This document shows, piece by piece, positions 33,410 through 40,954 of a stretch of 46,392 nucleotides of DNA. The notes beneath the pieces are model-generated. The model was not told where the DNA came from, ran no database searches, and saw only the letters and a program-made list of their open reading frames with translations. The stretch covers positions 1 to 46,392 of the forward strand of contig QCBT01000011.1 in NCBI GenBank assembly GCA_003281525.1. The letters run 5' to 3'. Every line of letters begins with the position of its first letter. Within the stretch, counting starts at the first letter, position 1. The translations under genes were made by a program, and so were the position numbers. The DNA comes from Prochlorococcus sp. AG-347-J06. Lineage in GTDB: Bacteria > Cyanobacteriota > Cyanobacteriia > PCC-6307 > Cyanobiaceae.

Positions 33410-33493
33410 ATGAAAATTTTATATCTTCAACTAAATCCTCTTATTAAAAAAACAAAAGTTTTAGCTTATGGACCATTTTCCATAATTTATTGA
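33410..33493 (+). CDS. 27-residue peptide
   Basis: ATG at 33410; MKILYLQLNPLIKKTKVLAY, GPFSIIY. Hydrophobic/basic, no clear membrane helix. It ends 22 bases before the next ATG. Low confidence because of length. Confidence 0.3.
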   Translation: MKILYLQLNPLIKKTKVLAYGPFSIIY

Positions 33494-33515
33494 ATTTTTT
33501 CATTTGAGATTTTTA

Positions 33516-33719
33516 ATGGCTTCACCTACAAGTTGGAAATTCTACAAAGAAGTTAAAACTAAAACTCTATGGGTCAATATTTGTACCCAAAATTTAGAAG
33601 GAGTATCTATTTCGATCAATAAATGGTGGAAGACAAGATATCCAGCATACAAAATCAGAATAGTTTCTAAAAAAGAATTTGAGCTAATAAAAATGAAAGC
33701 TGAGAAAAAGGAGCAATAA
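33516..33719 (+). CDS. 67-residue basic protein
   Basis: ATG at 33516 (an in-frame TTG at 33504 would add four residues). MASPTSWKFYKEVKTKTLWV, NICTQNLEGVSISINKWWKT, RYPAYKIRIVSKKEFELIKM. Looks like a small beta-rich basic domain. Not recognised. Confidence 0.6.
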   Translation: MASPTSWKFYKEVKTKTLWVNICTQNLEGVSISINKWWKTRYPAYKIRIVSKKEFELIKMKAEKKEQ

Positions 33720-33795
33720 AATTATTCTTTGGTAAATATTGATGCTGAATATTTAAATTTTGCAGCTATTATAAAATCAATATATTAAGGAATCA

Positions 33796-33951
33796 ATGAA
33801 CTCTGCATTTGCAAAAGTCTCAAATTTGAAAGTTAACAGGGCTTCTAAAATAGCTATTACTATCGCATCATCAACTTTCTTTTTATATGCCTTGGGTCAA
33901 GCACCAATTTTAAAAAATATTCTTGCAGGTGCCTTCTCTTGCTCTGGCTAA
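33796..33951 (+). CDS. 51-residue membrane microprotein
   Basis: The ATG at 33796 follows AAGGAATCA. MNSAFAKVSNLKVNRASKIA, ITIASSTFFLYALGQAPILK, NILAGAFSCSG. Basic N-terminus then a helix; could also be a cleaved signal (ALG-QA). A GAGGGATAAACCCCTC stem at 34020-34035 with TTTTT may terminate it. Confidence 0.55.
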   Translation: MNSAFAKVSNLKVNRASKIAITIASSTFFLYALGQAPILKNILAGAFSCSG

Positions 33952-34103
33952 ATAAAATACTTTTTTTTTTAGAGAAGCTAAAAATCTAAATAGACTATGA
34001 TTGACAATCGATCTAAACTTAGAGGGATAAACCCCTCTTTTTTAATGATTAATAGATTTATTTATGAAAAGATAATGACTCTTCTTATTTCTCTTTTCAG
34101 CTG

Positions 34104-34220
34104 ATGAATATTTCCCCGCACCTATTAATTGATGCTGTGATATTAAGCGCTGCCCTTACGATAACTTTGGTATTAAGAGCAAAAGGTAATGCTGCCAGAA
34201 AAGAAAAAGAAAATAAATGA
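34104..34220 (+). CDS. 38-residue single-pass membrane peptide, first of a coupled trio
   Basis: ATG at 34104; MNISPHLLIDAVILSAALTI, TLVLRAKGNAARKEKENK. Its stop overlaps the next ATG (ATGA at 34217-34220), the start of a three-gene chain of membrane microproteins. Confidence 0.6.
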   Translation: MNISPHLLIDAVILSAALTITLVLRAKGNAARKEKENK

Positions 34221-34357
34221 TTACTAAAGAAGAAGAAAAAGAATTTAAAAAACCTAAATTATATAGATTTTGGAACTTTCTTATTTATGGAAGTTCAATA
34301 GCTATTGGAGTTTTCTTAGTTTATTTATATTCTGCTTATGTCTTTATAAATAAATGA
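34217..34357 (+). CDS. 46-residue single-pass membrane peptide, second of a coupled trio
   Basis: ATGA overlap at both ends. MITKEEEKEFKKPKLYRFWN, FLIYGSSIAIGVFLVYLYSA, YVFINK. Charged cytosolic N-terminus and one helix. Confidence 0.65.
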   Translation: MITKEEEKEFKKPKLYRFWNFLIYGSSIAIGVFLVYLYSAYVFINK

Positions 34358-34449
34358 CTTACATGTACGGCATAGCGATTACTTATGGGGTTGTGAGTCT
34401 TTTATTGCTTGGTGGGTTTGCATACTTTACTTCTAAAATGAAACGCTAA
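34354..34449 (+). CDS. 31-residue single-pass membrane peptide, third of a coupled trio
   Basis: The ATG at 34354 overlaps the previous stop. MTYMYGIAITYGVVSLLLLG, GFAYFTSKMKR. Together the three would give stoichiometric single-helix subunits, as in photosystem or cytochrome-complex small subunits (inference from size only). Confidence 0.6.
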   Translation: MTYMYGIAITYGVVSLLLLGGFAYFTSKMKR

Positions 34450-34454
34450 TTTTT

Positions 34455-34580
34455 ATGTACTCTTCAATGAAAGATTTCTTAGATAAATTTTTTGATTTAT
34501 GTAGAGAATATCAACAAGAAATTCCACCTCAAAAGATGGCTGAGATTTTAAGAGAATATGCAGATAGATTAGATGAATGA
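34455..34580 (+). CDS. 41-residue acidic helical microprotein
   Basis: The ATG at 34455 lies 5 bases after the membrane trio. MYSSMKDFLDKFFDLCREYQ, QEIPPQKMAEILREYADRLD, E. Two amphipathic helices joined at IPPQ. Soluble; probably on the same transcript as the trio. Confidence 0.6.
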   Translation: MYSSMKDFLDKFFDLCREYQQEIPPQKMAEILREYADRLDE

Positions 34581-34817
34581 TAGATACTAGCAGACCTGAG
34601 AAATATTAAGAGAATATAATCTCTAAGCAAAATTTATACAAATGTTTTTAAAGTTTGAATAAATTTTTTGAAGATATTTTCCTTGCAATCATTTATAATT
34701 TGAGATTTTTTTTTGATCCTTAATCCGTACAATTTTGTTCCTCTTACCGCACACATACAACTTGAAATTTACCATTCAAATGAATTAGAACATAGTTGTA
34801 GTAAAGGGGTAAGTCTT

Positions 34818-34970
34818 ATGGCACTAAATGACACATTTACTATCCAAGAAATTAATTTGGATAAAAAAAATCTTTCAAATGACAATAAAATAAAAGAAAT
34901 TGAAGCTTATTGAAATAACCAATGTGCAGAACATCCTAGTAACAACCATTGCAAGATTTTTTGTGATTAA
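34818..34970 (+). pseudogene. Cys-motif microprotein gene interrupted by in-frame TGA
   Basis: The ATG at 34818 follows AAAGGGG. The frame reads MALNDTFTIQEINLDKKNLS and onward to EIEAY, then TGA at 34911-34913, and continues in frame as NNQCAEHPSNNHCKIFCD to TAA at 34970. The part after TGA has C-x8-C-x3-C with the same flanks as the intact protein at 35173-35319 (NKECIDYPNQEDCLVCCN). So the original gene probably had a sense codon (TGG is one change away) at this place. Confidence 0.6.
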
Positions 34971-35055
34971 AACTTTAACTTTTAGGTATTCTTACGCTTG
35001 ATTTTTACATAATAACCGTACTAAAGAATAATCAGATAGAAAGGAGGCCAAGCAA

Positions 35056-35157
35056 ATGACTAATTTAGGTATAGAAATTTTATTTTGGACAATTTTAATT
35101 TCATATCTGGGATTAAGGTTTTCTCAAACTTGGAATGGATTCAAAAAACAGTATTAA
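35056..35157 (+). CDS. 33-residue single-pass membrane peptide with strong ribosome site
   Basis: ATG at 35056 with AAGGAGG eight bases upstream, a near-perfect Shine-Dalgarno sequence and unusual in this DNA. MTNLGIEILFWTILISYLGL, RFSQTWNGFKKQY. One helix and a basic end. Confidence 0.65.
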   Translation: MTNLGIEILFWTILISYLGLRFSQTWNGFKKQY

Positions 35158-35172
35158 TTAGGAGAATAGAAA

Positions 35173-35319
35173 ATGAAACTACAAACTCAGTTCACGGTTC
35201 CAAAAAAACAATTAAAAGATCTTGATTATGTTAAGAAAGTAGATTTCTTAGAAGAAACTTTAAACAAAGAATGTATAGATTATCCAAATCAAGAGGATTG
35301 CTTGGTTTGTTGCAATTAG
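35173..35319 (+). CDS. 48-residue microprotein with C-x8-C-x3-C tail
   Basis: The ATG at 35173 follows TTAGGAGAATAGAAA. MKLQTQFTVPKKQLKDLDYV, KKVDFLEETL, NKECIDYPNQEDCLVCCN. Its C-terminal motif matches the sequence beyond the in-frame TGA at 34911. Metal or disulfide site possible. Confidence 0.65.
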   Translation: MKLQTQFTVPKKQLKDLDYVKKVDFLEETLNKECIDYPNQEDCLVCCN

Positions 35320-35398
35320 AAATCAAAAAATAGCTGTTTTGTAAAAGTAAATAAATTTTTATTTGTATTTATAAATTTTCTAAAAGGGAGTTAGCACT

Positions 35399-35923
35399 AT
35401 GGAATTAAGATTCTTCCCAATAAATATTTTTAAAGAGACTCCAAAAGTAACATTCTTTGATGCAGGCATAGATAGTTCTAATGGTTCTGATGTTGTGATC
35501 CATTCTGGGGAAGCTATGTCCCCTCCAGATGATTTAAAAGATGAGCAGTATTACGTTCACAATCATCAAATTGACCACAATTTAGTTATCACTGGAGAAA
35601 GGAAATTTGTTTTAATAAATCCTTCCTGGGATGAACCTCATCATGTGATTTATTTAAATAGATCTATGGGAGCATTAGAAATTCCTATAGGAACTTATCA
35701 CAGATCTATCTCAGGGAAAGAAGGTAGTATTGTTTTAAACCAACCCAAAAGAGATAAATTTTTTGATCCTGCTAAAGAATTTATCCCTCAAAAATTCGAC
35801 AAAATTGATTTAATTAAGGCAAGAAAAAGTCCTCCTGTTTATTGGATTTACGAAAATAACAAAATCAAAAGAGTTAATTTTAATCCTCTAGAAAGAAAAG
35901 TTAAAAATTCTTGTTTGAAATGA
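35399..35923 (+). CDS. Cupin-like conserved hypothetical protein
   Basis: 174 residues. A cupin-type core is visible: YYVHNHQIDHNLVITGERKF, VLINPSWDEPHH, then EIPIGTYHRSISGKEGSIVL, with several His that could bind metal (in HNHQIDH and YHR). Resembles sugar-isomerase-type cupins only loosely. The stop overlaps the following ATG (ATGA), so it is coupled to the LOG-family gene. Confidence 0.6.
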   Translation: MELRFFPINIFKETPKVTFFDAGIDSSNGSDVVIHSGEAMSPPDDLKDEQYYVHNHQIDHNLVITGERKFVLINPSWDEPHHVIYLNRSMGALEIPIGTYHRSISGKEGSIVLNQPKRDKFFDPAKEFIPQKFDKIDLIKARKSPPVYWIYENNKIKRVNFNPLERKVKNSCLK

Positions 35924-36774
35924 AAAGACATATTTCCCATAGTAATAATTTAAAAAACCTGAATTTAATTATTAATTCTGATACTTATAAATTGGCTCAC
36001 GAAGATATTGGCCTACTAAGCCGAAATGAAATGCGTGGAGTTAGAATGCTTCTTGAAATTACTAAACCAGATTTAATCCTTGAAGAAAATAAAATTATTT
36101 CAACCATAATTATTTTTGGAGGCGCAAGCATTGCAGAAGAATCAAATACAAAAAAGAGAATTGAAAATATAAAAGAATTAATTAAAAAAAATCATAAATC
36201 GATACTTCTAAAACGAAATTTAAATAGATTAGAAAATTTGCTTCTAATGAGTAATTACTATCAATCTGCAAGGGAGTTTTCTAAACTTGCTTCAATTAAT
36301 AATCAAAATAAAAACTGTAATTCTCATGTGATTGTTACAGGTGGGGGGCCAGGAATTATGGAAGCTGCTAATAGAGGTGCATATGAAGCAAATTGCAAGT
36401 CTATAGGGTTAAATATCAGTCTCCCTAATGAACAAATACCAAATGCTTTTATAACTCCTGGTCTTTGCTTTAAATTTAATTATTTTGCATTAAGAAAGAT
36501 CCATTTTGTTATGAGATCAGTAGCTGCCTTATTTTTTCCAGGAGGTTTTGGAACACTAGATGAATTATTTGAACTATTGACACTTTGTCAAACAGGAATG
36601 AAAACTAAAATCCCAATCATACTTTTTGGTAGAGAGTATTGGAATAAGATAATTAACTTTGAATATTTAGCTGATCTTGGATTAATTGAAGATGAACATT
36701 TAAATCTTTTCCAATATGCAGACACTGCATCAGAAGCATGGGAAATTATCAAATCATCAAAAATCTCAGATTAA
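35920..36774 (+). CDS. LOG family protein (cytokinin riboside 5'-monophosphate phosphoribohydrolase-like)
   Basis: 284 residues from the ATG at 35920 (ATGA overlap; a TTG at 35911 is also open). Rossmann-like nucleotide hydrolase with the signatures GGGPGIMEAANRGA and PGGFGTLDELFE, both needed for LOG N-glycosidase activity that releases a base from a nucleoside 5'-monophosphate. A ~100-residue N-terminal extension is typical of the longer bacterial LOG/TIGR00730 group. In non-plant bacteria it more likely serves nucleotide clean-up. Confidence 0.88.
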   Translation: MKRHISHSNNLKNLNLIINSDTYKLAHEDIGLLSRNEMRGVRMLLEITKPDLILEENKIISTIIIFGGASIAEESNTKKRIENIKELIKKNHKSILLKRNLNRLENLLLMSNYYQSAREFSKLASINNQNKNCNSHVIVTGGGPGIMEAANRGAYEANCKSIGLNISLPNEQIPNAFITPGLCFKFNYFALRKIHFVMRSVAALFFPGGFGTLDELFELLTLCQTGMKTKIPIILFGREYWNKIINFEYLADLGLIEDEHLNLFQYADTASEAWEIIKSSKISD

Positions 36775-36801
36775 AAGCAAACTAGTTATTTTAAATAACA
36801 G

Positions 36802-37119
36802 TTAATTACTTAATTTATAATTTGTTTTAACAACTTTTATTATTGAATCTTGTGGCTCTTCACTTGGGAAACAATTAATAATCCTATATTTTCCTCCTTT
36901 TTTATCAGTCTCAACAACTGTAAATTCAACGTATTTACCAATTCCATCTCTTAAATTCTTCACTTCAGTATTTATTATCTCTTCTTTATCATTTTCGATG
37001 ATACGAGATTTACCTCCGCAACTTAACAAAGCGTTCTCCTCAGTGAGAAAAAAATCTTTGTCATTACTGCAAGAAGATAGGAAAGATAAAGAGACTATTA
37101 TTAGTATAAAATTTTTCAT
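36802..37119 (-). CDS. Putative lipoprotein
   Basis: The minus-strand ATG at 37119 (an ATG at 37125 is also in frame) gives MKNFILIIVSLSFLSSCSND, a lipobox L-S-S-C with Cys 17 as lipidation site, then a 90-residue soluble part with two further Cys (LLSCGGKSR, INCFPSEE). Unknown function. It converges with the LOG gene and lies downstream of the oxygenase gene on the same strand. Confidence 0.65.
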   Translation of the reverse strand: MKNFILIIVSLSFLSSCSNDKDFFLTEENALLSCGGKSRIIENDKEEIINTEVKNLRDGIGKYVEFTVVETDKKGGKYRIINCFPSEEPQDSIIKVVKTNYKLSN

Positions 37120-37233
37120 AATCAACTTTTTGTACTTAACTACATTATCAATAAAGCATATTAAAGATATAGTTAAACCTCTACCAAATTAAAAATCTAA
37201 TTAATAATATCAGAAAAATAAGTAGTAATTATG

Positions 37234-38256
37234 TTAGAAAGAAATGGACGATGCATTTAGAAAATCTTTATAAATATTTTGCCAGTGTATAATCCTTTGT
37301 TCAAGTCTATTAGGCGGACCAAGTTTAAAATTTTCCAGATAAGACTTATGAACTGATTCGACAATAACTTTATCTTCTCCAAGAAATTCTAATATACTTT
37401 TTTCCCAATCTTCTAAATCATTTTCACATAAAGAAGCAGAGGCTAATTTAATTTCAATAATACACTGATCAATTTTTTTAGGAAGATAATTTATTAAAAC
37501 AAGCCCTTTACCAGGCCAGATTATTAGATGGGTCCATGGGAGTAATCCAAAGGTATATAGATTTCCTTCACTACTAAGAGGGGTAACAAGTAGATTACAA
37601 AATTCACTGAAGAAATACCTGTAGTTTTTAATTGGACCTTGTTCTTTATGTAGGGTATCTTTATGAGCTATTGCTACATGATAATCATCCAGTGTATTGT
37701 CATGGGCAATTTTCCAATTGCAATTTAAGGTGTCAGAAAATTCAGAAAAAATACTGTAATTCATATTCCATTGATCATTACATTTTCTGCCAACAAGCTC
37801 AATTTGATCATCTATAGATATTGGTTTTTTGCTGAAATTAATCCAAATTAAAGGTCCATTTATTAAAGAGTTAACTTTTTCTAAAAAATAATCCTTTGTT
37901 TCTATTTTTGTTTCAAAATCGTACTTTAATGGCAAGGTTATAAGTTTTCCAAAACTATCAAAAGTCCAGCCATGGTAGGGACAAAAAATATTTTTAGAAG
38001 GATTAAATTTTGTTTTTGGCAAACACAATTTTGACCCACGATGAGGGCATCTATTTTTAAAAACAGTTATTAAATTATTTTCTGAACGCGAGATTAATAA
38101 TGATTGATTAAAGAATTTTTTTTCCAATATTTCGCCAGGTTTGATTTCTCCTATGAAAATCAATGGGTGCCAATAATTTTTTGAATAGTTATCTAATTCA
38201 AGTTCAAAAATTTTCTGGTCTTTATAAAGCCAAGTAGGCAAAAAACTAGTTGACAT
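37234..38256 (-). CDS. Rieske non-heme iron oxygenase in the guanidine cluster
   Basis: 340 residues. Rieske [2Fe-2S] site: C70-P-H72 in NRCPHRGSK and C92-P-Y-H95 in FCPYHGWTF. Mononuclear iron site: DNTLDDYHVAIAH (His 193 and 198), with an acidic partner in GEDKVIVESVHKS (about 294-300). This is the alpha-subunit layout of ring-hydroxylating and N-demethylating oxygenases such as choline/carnitine monooxygenase types. No reductase gene is adjacent; ferredoxin could supply electrons. Three bases separate its start from the ABC ATPase gene, so it is the last gene of the minus-strand cluster. Confidence 0.85.
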   Translation of the reverse strand: MSTSFLPTWLYKDQKIFELELDNYSKNYWHPLIFIGEIKPGEILEKKFFNQSLLISRSENNLITVFKNRCPHRGSKLCLPKTKFNPSKNIFCPYHGWTFDSFGKLITLPLKYDFETKIETKDYFLEKVNSLINGPLIWINFSKKPISIDDQIELVGRKCNDQWNMNYSIFSEFSDTLNCNWKIAHDNTLDDYHVAIAHKDTLHKEQGPIKNYRYFFSEFCNLLVTPLSSEGNLYTFGLLPWTHLIIWPGKGLVLINYLPKKIDQCIIEIKLASASLCENDLEDWEKSILEFLGEDKVIVESVHKSYLENFKLGPPNRLEQRIIHWQNIYKDFLNASSISF

Positions 38257-38259
38257 TAT

Positions 38260-39021
38260 TTATTTTTTTTGGAGGCCTCTTAAAAAATCAGATAACTCAT
38301 ATCTTAATTTTACAAAATCCGAATCAAGTTTTAATTTATCTAAATCTCCTTTTTGTAGATCTACCTTAACTTCTTTTATGATTCTTCCAGGATTAGGCTC
38401 CAAAATACATATTTGCTGAGAGAGAGCTAATGCTTCTTCAATATCATGGGTTATAAGTAAAACTGTCAATGAAGTTTTTTTCCATAATTCATAGAGAAAT
38501 TTCTGCATAGATTCTCTTATCTGTAAGTCTAAGGCTCCAAAAGGTTCATCTAAAAGTAGAATTTTAGGGTTAGTTGCTAGAGCTCTTGCAATTGCAATCC
38601 TTTGTTGCATTCCTCCAGATAATTCTTTTGGATACTTATTTCCCGAATCCTGAAGACCTACTACTTCTAATAAATAAGATGTCCTATATTTTATTTCTTT
38701 CAACTTATAAGAATTTAAATTCATTCCAAATGCAATATTCTCAGATGCTGTGAGCCAGGGGAAAAGACTATATTTCTGAAAAACCATTCCTCTATCCAAT
38801 CCCGGTCCACTAACTATTTTTCCATCTACTTTTACGTTCCCTTTAGATGGACTCTCAAGCCCAGCAATAATCCTCAATATAGTACTTTTACCTGATCCAG
38901 AGCTCCCAACAAGAGTTTTAAATTCGCCAGAACTTATTGAAAAGCTTATTCCCTCAATTGCCTTTTTTCTATTTGAACCTTCCCCAAAATATTTTGAAAT
39001 ATTATTAACATCTAATTTCAT
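38260..39021 (-). CDS. ABC transporter ATP-binding protein (NrtD/SsuB/TauB family)
   Basis: 253 residues: Walker A GSSGSGKST (39-47), Q-loop in GMVFQKYSLFPWLTA, signature LSGGMQQRIAIARAL, Walker B ILLLDEPFGALD and the switch His in LLITHDIEEAL. This family energises uptake of nitrate, taurine, sulfonates and related solutes. Start directly follows the permease stop. In the context of gdmH and nickel chaperones, the likely substrate is guanidine or a derivative, not sulfonate. Confidence 0.92.
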   Translation of the reverse strand: MKLDVNNISKYFGEGSNRKKAIEGISFSISSGEFKTLVGSSGSGKSTILRIIAGLESPSKGNVKVDGKIVSGPGLDRGMVFQKYSLFPWLTASENIAFGMNLNSYKLKEIKYRTSYLLEVVGLQDSGNKYPKELSGGMQQRIAIARALATNPKILLLDEPFGALDLQIRESMQKFLYELWKKTSLTVLLITHDIEEALALSQQICILEPNPGRIIKEVKVDLQKGDLDKLKLDSDFVKLRYELSDFLRGLQKK

Positions 39022-39840
39022 TTAAACAGCCCATTTACATGTTCGTCTAAGTAGCAATCTAAAACTCATATCCAAAGCAAATCCTATTAATCCAAGAACT
39101 ATTAATTCTGCAAATATTTGATCTGTACGAAAAAATCTTTGAGCCAGTTGAATCCTTTTACCTAAACCAACTTCTGCTGCAATTAACTCTGCAACAATTA
39201 CTAAATTCCATGAAGTTGCAATATTAATTCTTAAAGTATCAATAATACTTGGCAATGAATATCTGGCTATTACTCTGATCAATAAATCTTTTGTATTACC
39301 ACCTAAAGTAAGCGTTGTTTCAATGAGTTCTGTGGGTACAAATTTTACTGAATCCATAACCATCAAAACATTAAAGTAAACAGTACCAATGAAAATTAAA
39401 GCGATTTTTGGAGCCTCTTCAATTCCTAAATAAATAATAAGCAAAGGAGTAAAAGCAGCGGCAGGCATATACCTAAGCATTGCAATTAATGGTTCACATA
39501 ACGCACAAAAAGAAGGGAATGAACCCATTAAAATGCCTAAAGGAATTGAAAAAATTGTTGCAATTATAAAACCAGCAAATACTCTACCAGTACTTGCAAA
39601 AATATCTTCAAATAATATTCCACTTTCAGCCATATCCAAAAGAGAATAAAAAACCGCTAACGGTGATGGTAAAAACATTTCACTTACAAGTTTTAATTGA
39701 CAAACTAATGTCCAAATTAAAAGGGGAAGCAAAAGTGAGGCTATTTGAAGAAATATTTTATTTAATTTTTTCGGTTCACTACCAAATGAAAAGAGGGATA
39801 AAAAATATTTATCCCTCTTGATTAACTTCGAACTGACCAT
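39022..39840 (-). CDS. ABC transporter permease (SsuC/TauC family)
   Basis: A 272-residue membrane protein with about six helices and the EAA loop near DLLIRVIARYSLPSIIDTLR. Strand, order and 17-base spacing put it between the substrate-binding protein and the ATPase. Homodimer expected, as in the NitT/TauT family. Confidence 0.9.
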   Translation of the reverse strand: MVSSKLIKRDKYFLSLFSFGSEPKKLNKIFLQIASLLLPLLIWTLVCQLKLVSEMFLPSPLAVFYSLLDMAESGILFEDIFASTGRVFAGFIIATIFSIPLGILMGSFPSFCALCEPLIAMLRYMPAAAFTPLLIIYLGIEEAPKIALIFIGTVYFNVLMVMDSVKFVPTELIETTLTLGGNTKDLLIRVIARYSLPSIIDTLRINIATSWNLVIVAELIAAEVGLGKRIQLAQRFFRTDQIFAELIVLGLIGFALDMSFRLLLRRTCKWAV

Positions 39841-39856
39841 TTTAATTTTGTATTAA

Positions 39857-40855
39857 TTAACTGATGTTTTTAACGAACGAAGAGTCAAATAATTTACTCA
39901 TATCTGGTTTTTCAGGAATAAATCCTACCTTGACCATAAAGTCTGCCATTTGTTTTGCTGCATAAGGCATATGTTTCATACCGAACCCATCACTAAAAGC
40001 TTCTAAATTTTCTTCCAAAGAAAAGAACCTAGTTCCACCTTTATATTGTTTGTATTCGCGTGTTGGGATCCCAGCTCGCTTTGCCATGATCTTTTCAGAT
40101 TTTCTTGGATTTTTTTCCATGAATTCTCTTACATCCCACCATGTTTTAACAATCTTTTGCACATCATCTGGTCTTTCAGAAATCAAATCTCCGCTTACAG
40201 CTAATAAATCAGGGATTGCGCCGGGATAATCTTTTGAACTAGCAATAACTCTTGCTCCAGGCCTCTTCATTGCAGTTCCTGTAAATGGAGGGAATGCACC
40301 AACTGCATCAACTTTTCCTGCTGCGAATGCAGTTGCAGCCTGATCTGTTGGAAGACCTTTAATAATTACATCATCTCGAGTTAATCCAACATCATTCAGA
40401 GCTAAAACGAGTAAAAAATCATCCACAACACCTTCTTCTACTGCTACTGTTTTACCTTTTAAATCAGCAACACTTTTAATTGATTTATCTGCAATTATTT
40501 GGTCATTCCCTGCAGAATTATCATTAACTAAAACAACTACTTCCCCTCCATTTTCTCCTGGCAAGAACGAAATAGTATCATTAAGTGTCTGCGAATTTCC
40601 ATCAATTTTACCAGCAGCAAAAGTTTCCATGGATTGAACATACCCATCAAACCATTTCATCTGAACATTAACTCCATTTTTTTCAAACATTTTTTGATCA
40701 ACTGCTATCGCCCAGGGCCACCATCCTGCCCAGTTACTGTATCCCAAAGTGATTGGTTCACCTTTTGGAGCTGCAGGACTTGATAGTGTACTTAATGAAA
40801 TCGCTAATATTAGAGCAAGCAAAGAGGCAACAAAAACTCTCAATTTTTTAAACAT
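39857..40855 (-). CDS. ABC transporter substrate-binding protein (NitT/TauT-type)
   Basis: 332 residues. Signal peptide MFKKLRVFVASLLALILAIS then AAP. Mature start GEPITLGYSNWAGWWPWAIA, with the family GY-x-x-W core, and a bilobed fold (DLKGKTVAVEEGVVDDFLLV at the hinge; DQAATAFAAGKVDAVGAFPP). The Trp-rich N-terminal pocket WAGWWPW could hold a planar cation such as guanidinium by cation-pi contacts (inference). Periplasmic. 99 bases separate it from hypB, so it may have an additional promoter there. Confidence 0.9.
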   Translation of the reverse strand: MFKKLRVFVASLLALILAISLSTLSSPAAPKGEPITLGYSNWAGWWPWAIAVDQKMFEKNGVNVQMKWFDGYVQSMETFAAGKIDGNSQTLNDTISFLPGENGGEVVVLVNDNSAGNDQIIADKSIKSVADLKGKTVAVEEGVVDDFLLVLALNDVGLTRDDVIIKGLPTDQAATAFAAGKVDAVGAFPPFTGTAMKRPGARVIASSKDYPGAIPDLLAVSGDLISERPDDVQKIVKTWWDVREFMEKNPRKSEKIMAKRAGIPTREYKQYKGGTRFFSLEENLEAFSDGFGMKHMPYAAKQMADFMVKVGFIPEKPDMSKLFDSSFVKNIS

Positions 40856-40954
40856 TTTTGAAAAAAATATTACGTACTATCAATACTCAAGAAAAAGCAA
40901 ATCTAAAGTTGTAATGACCGATACTTTTAAGAGATTACTCTTACTTGATCAATA

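Noticed and set aside
40860..40895. GTA-N7-TAC near the start of the substrate-binding protein gene, as an NtcA site
   Set aside because: Spacing is 7 instead of 8 and it lies too close to the gene for the usual NtcA promoter layout.
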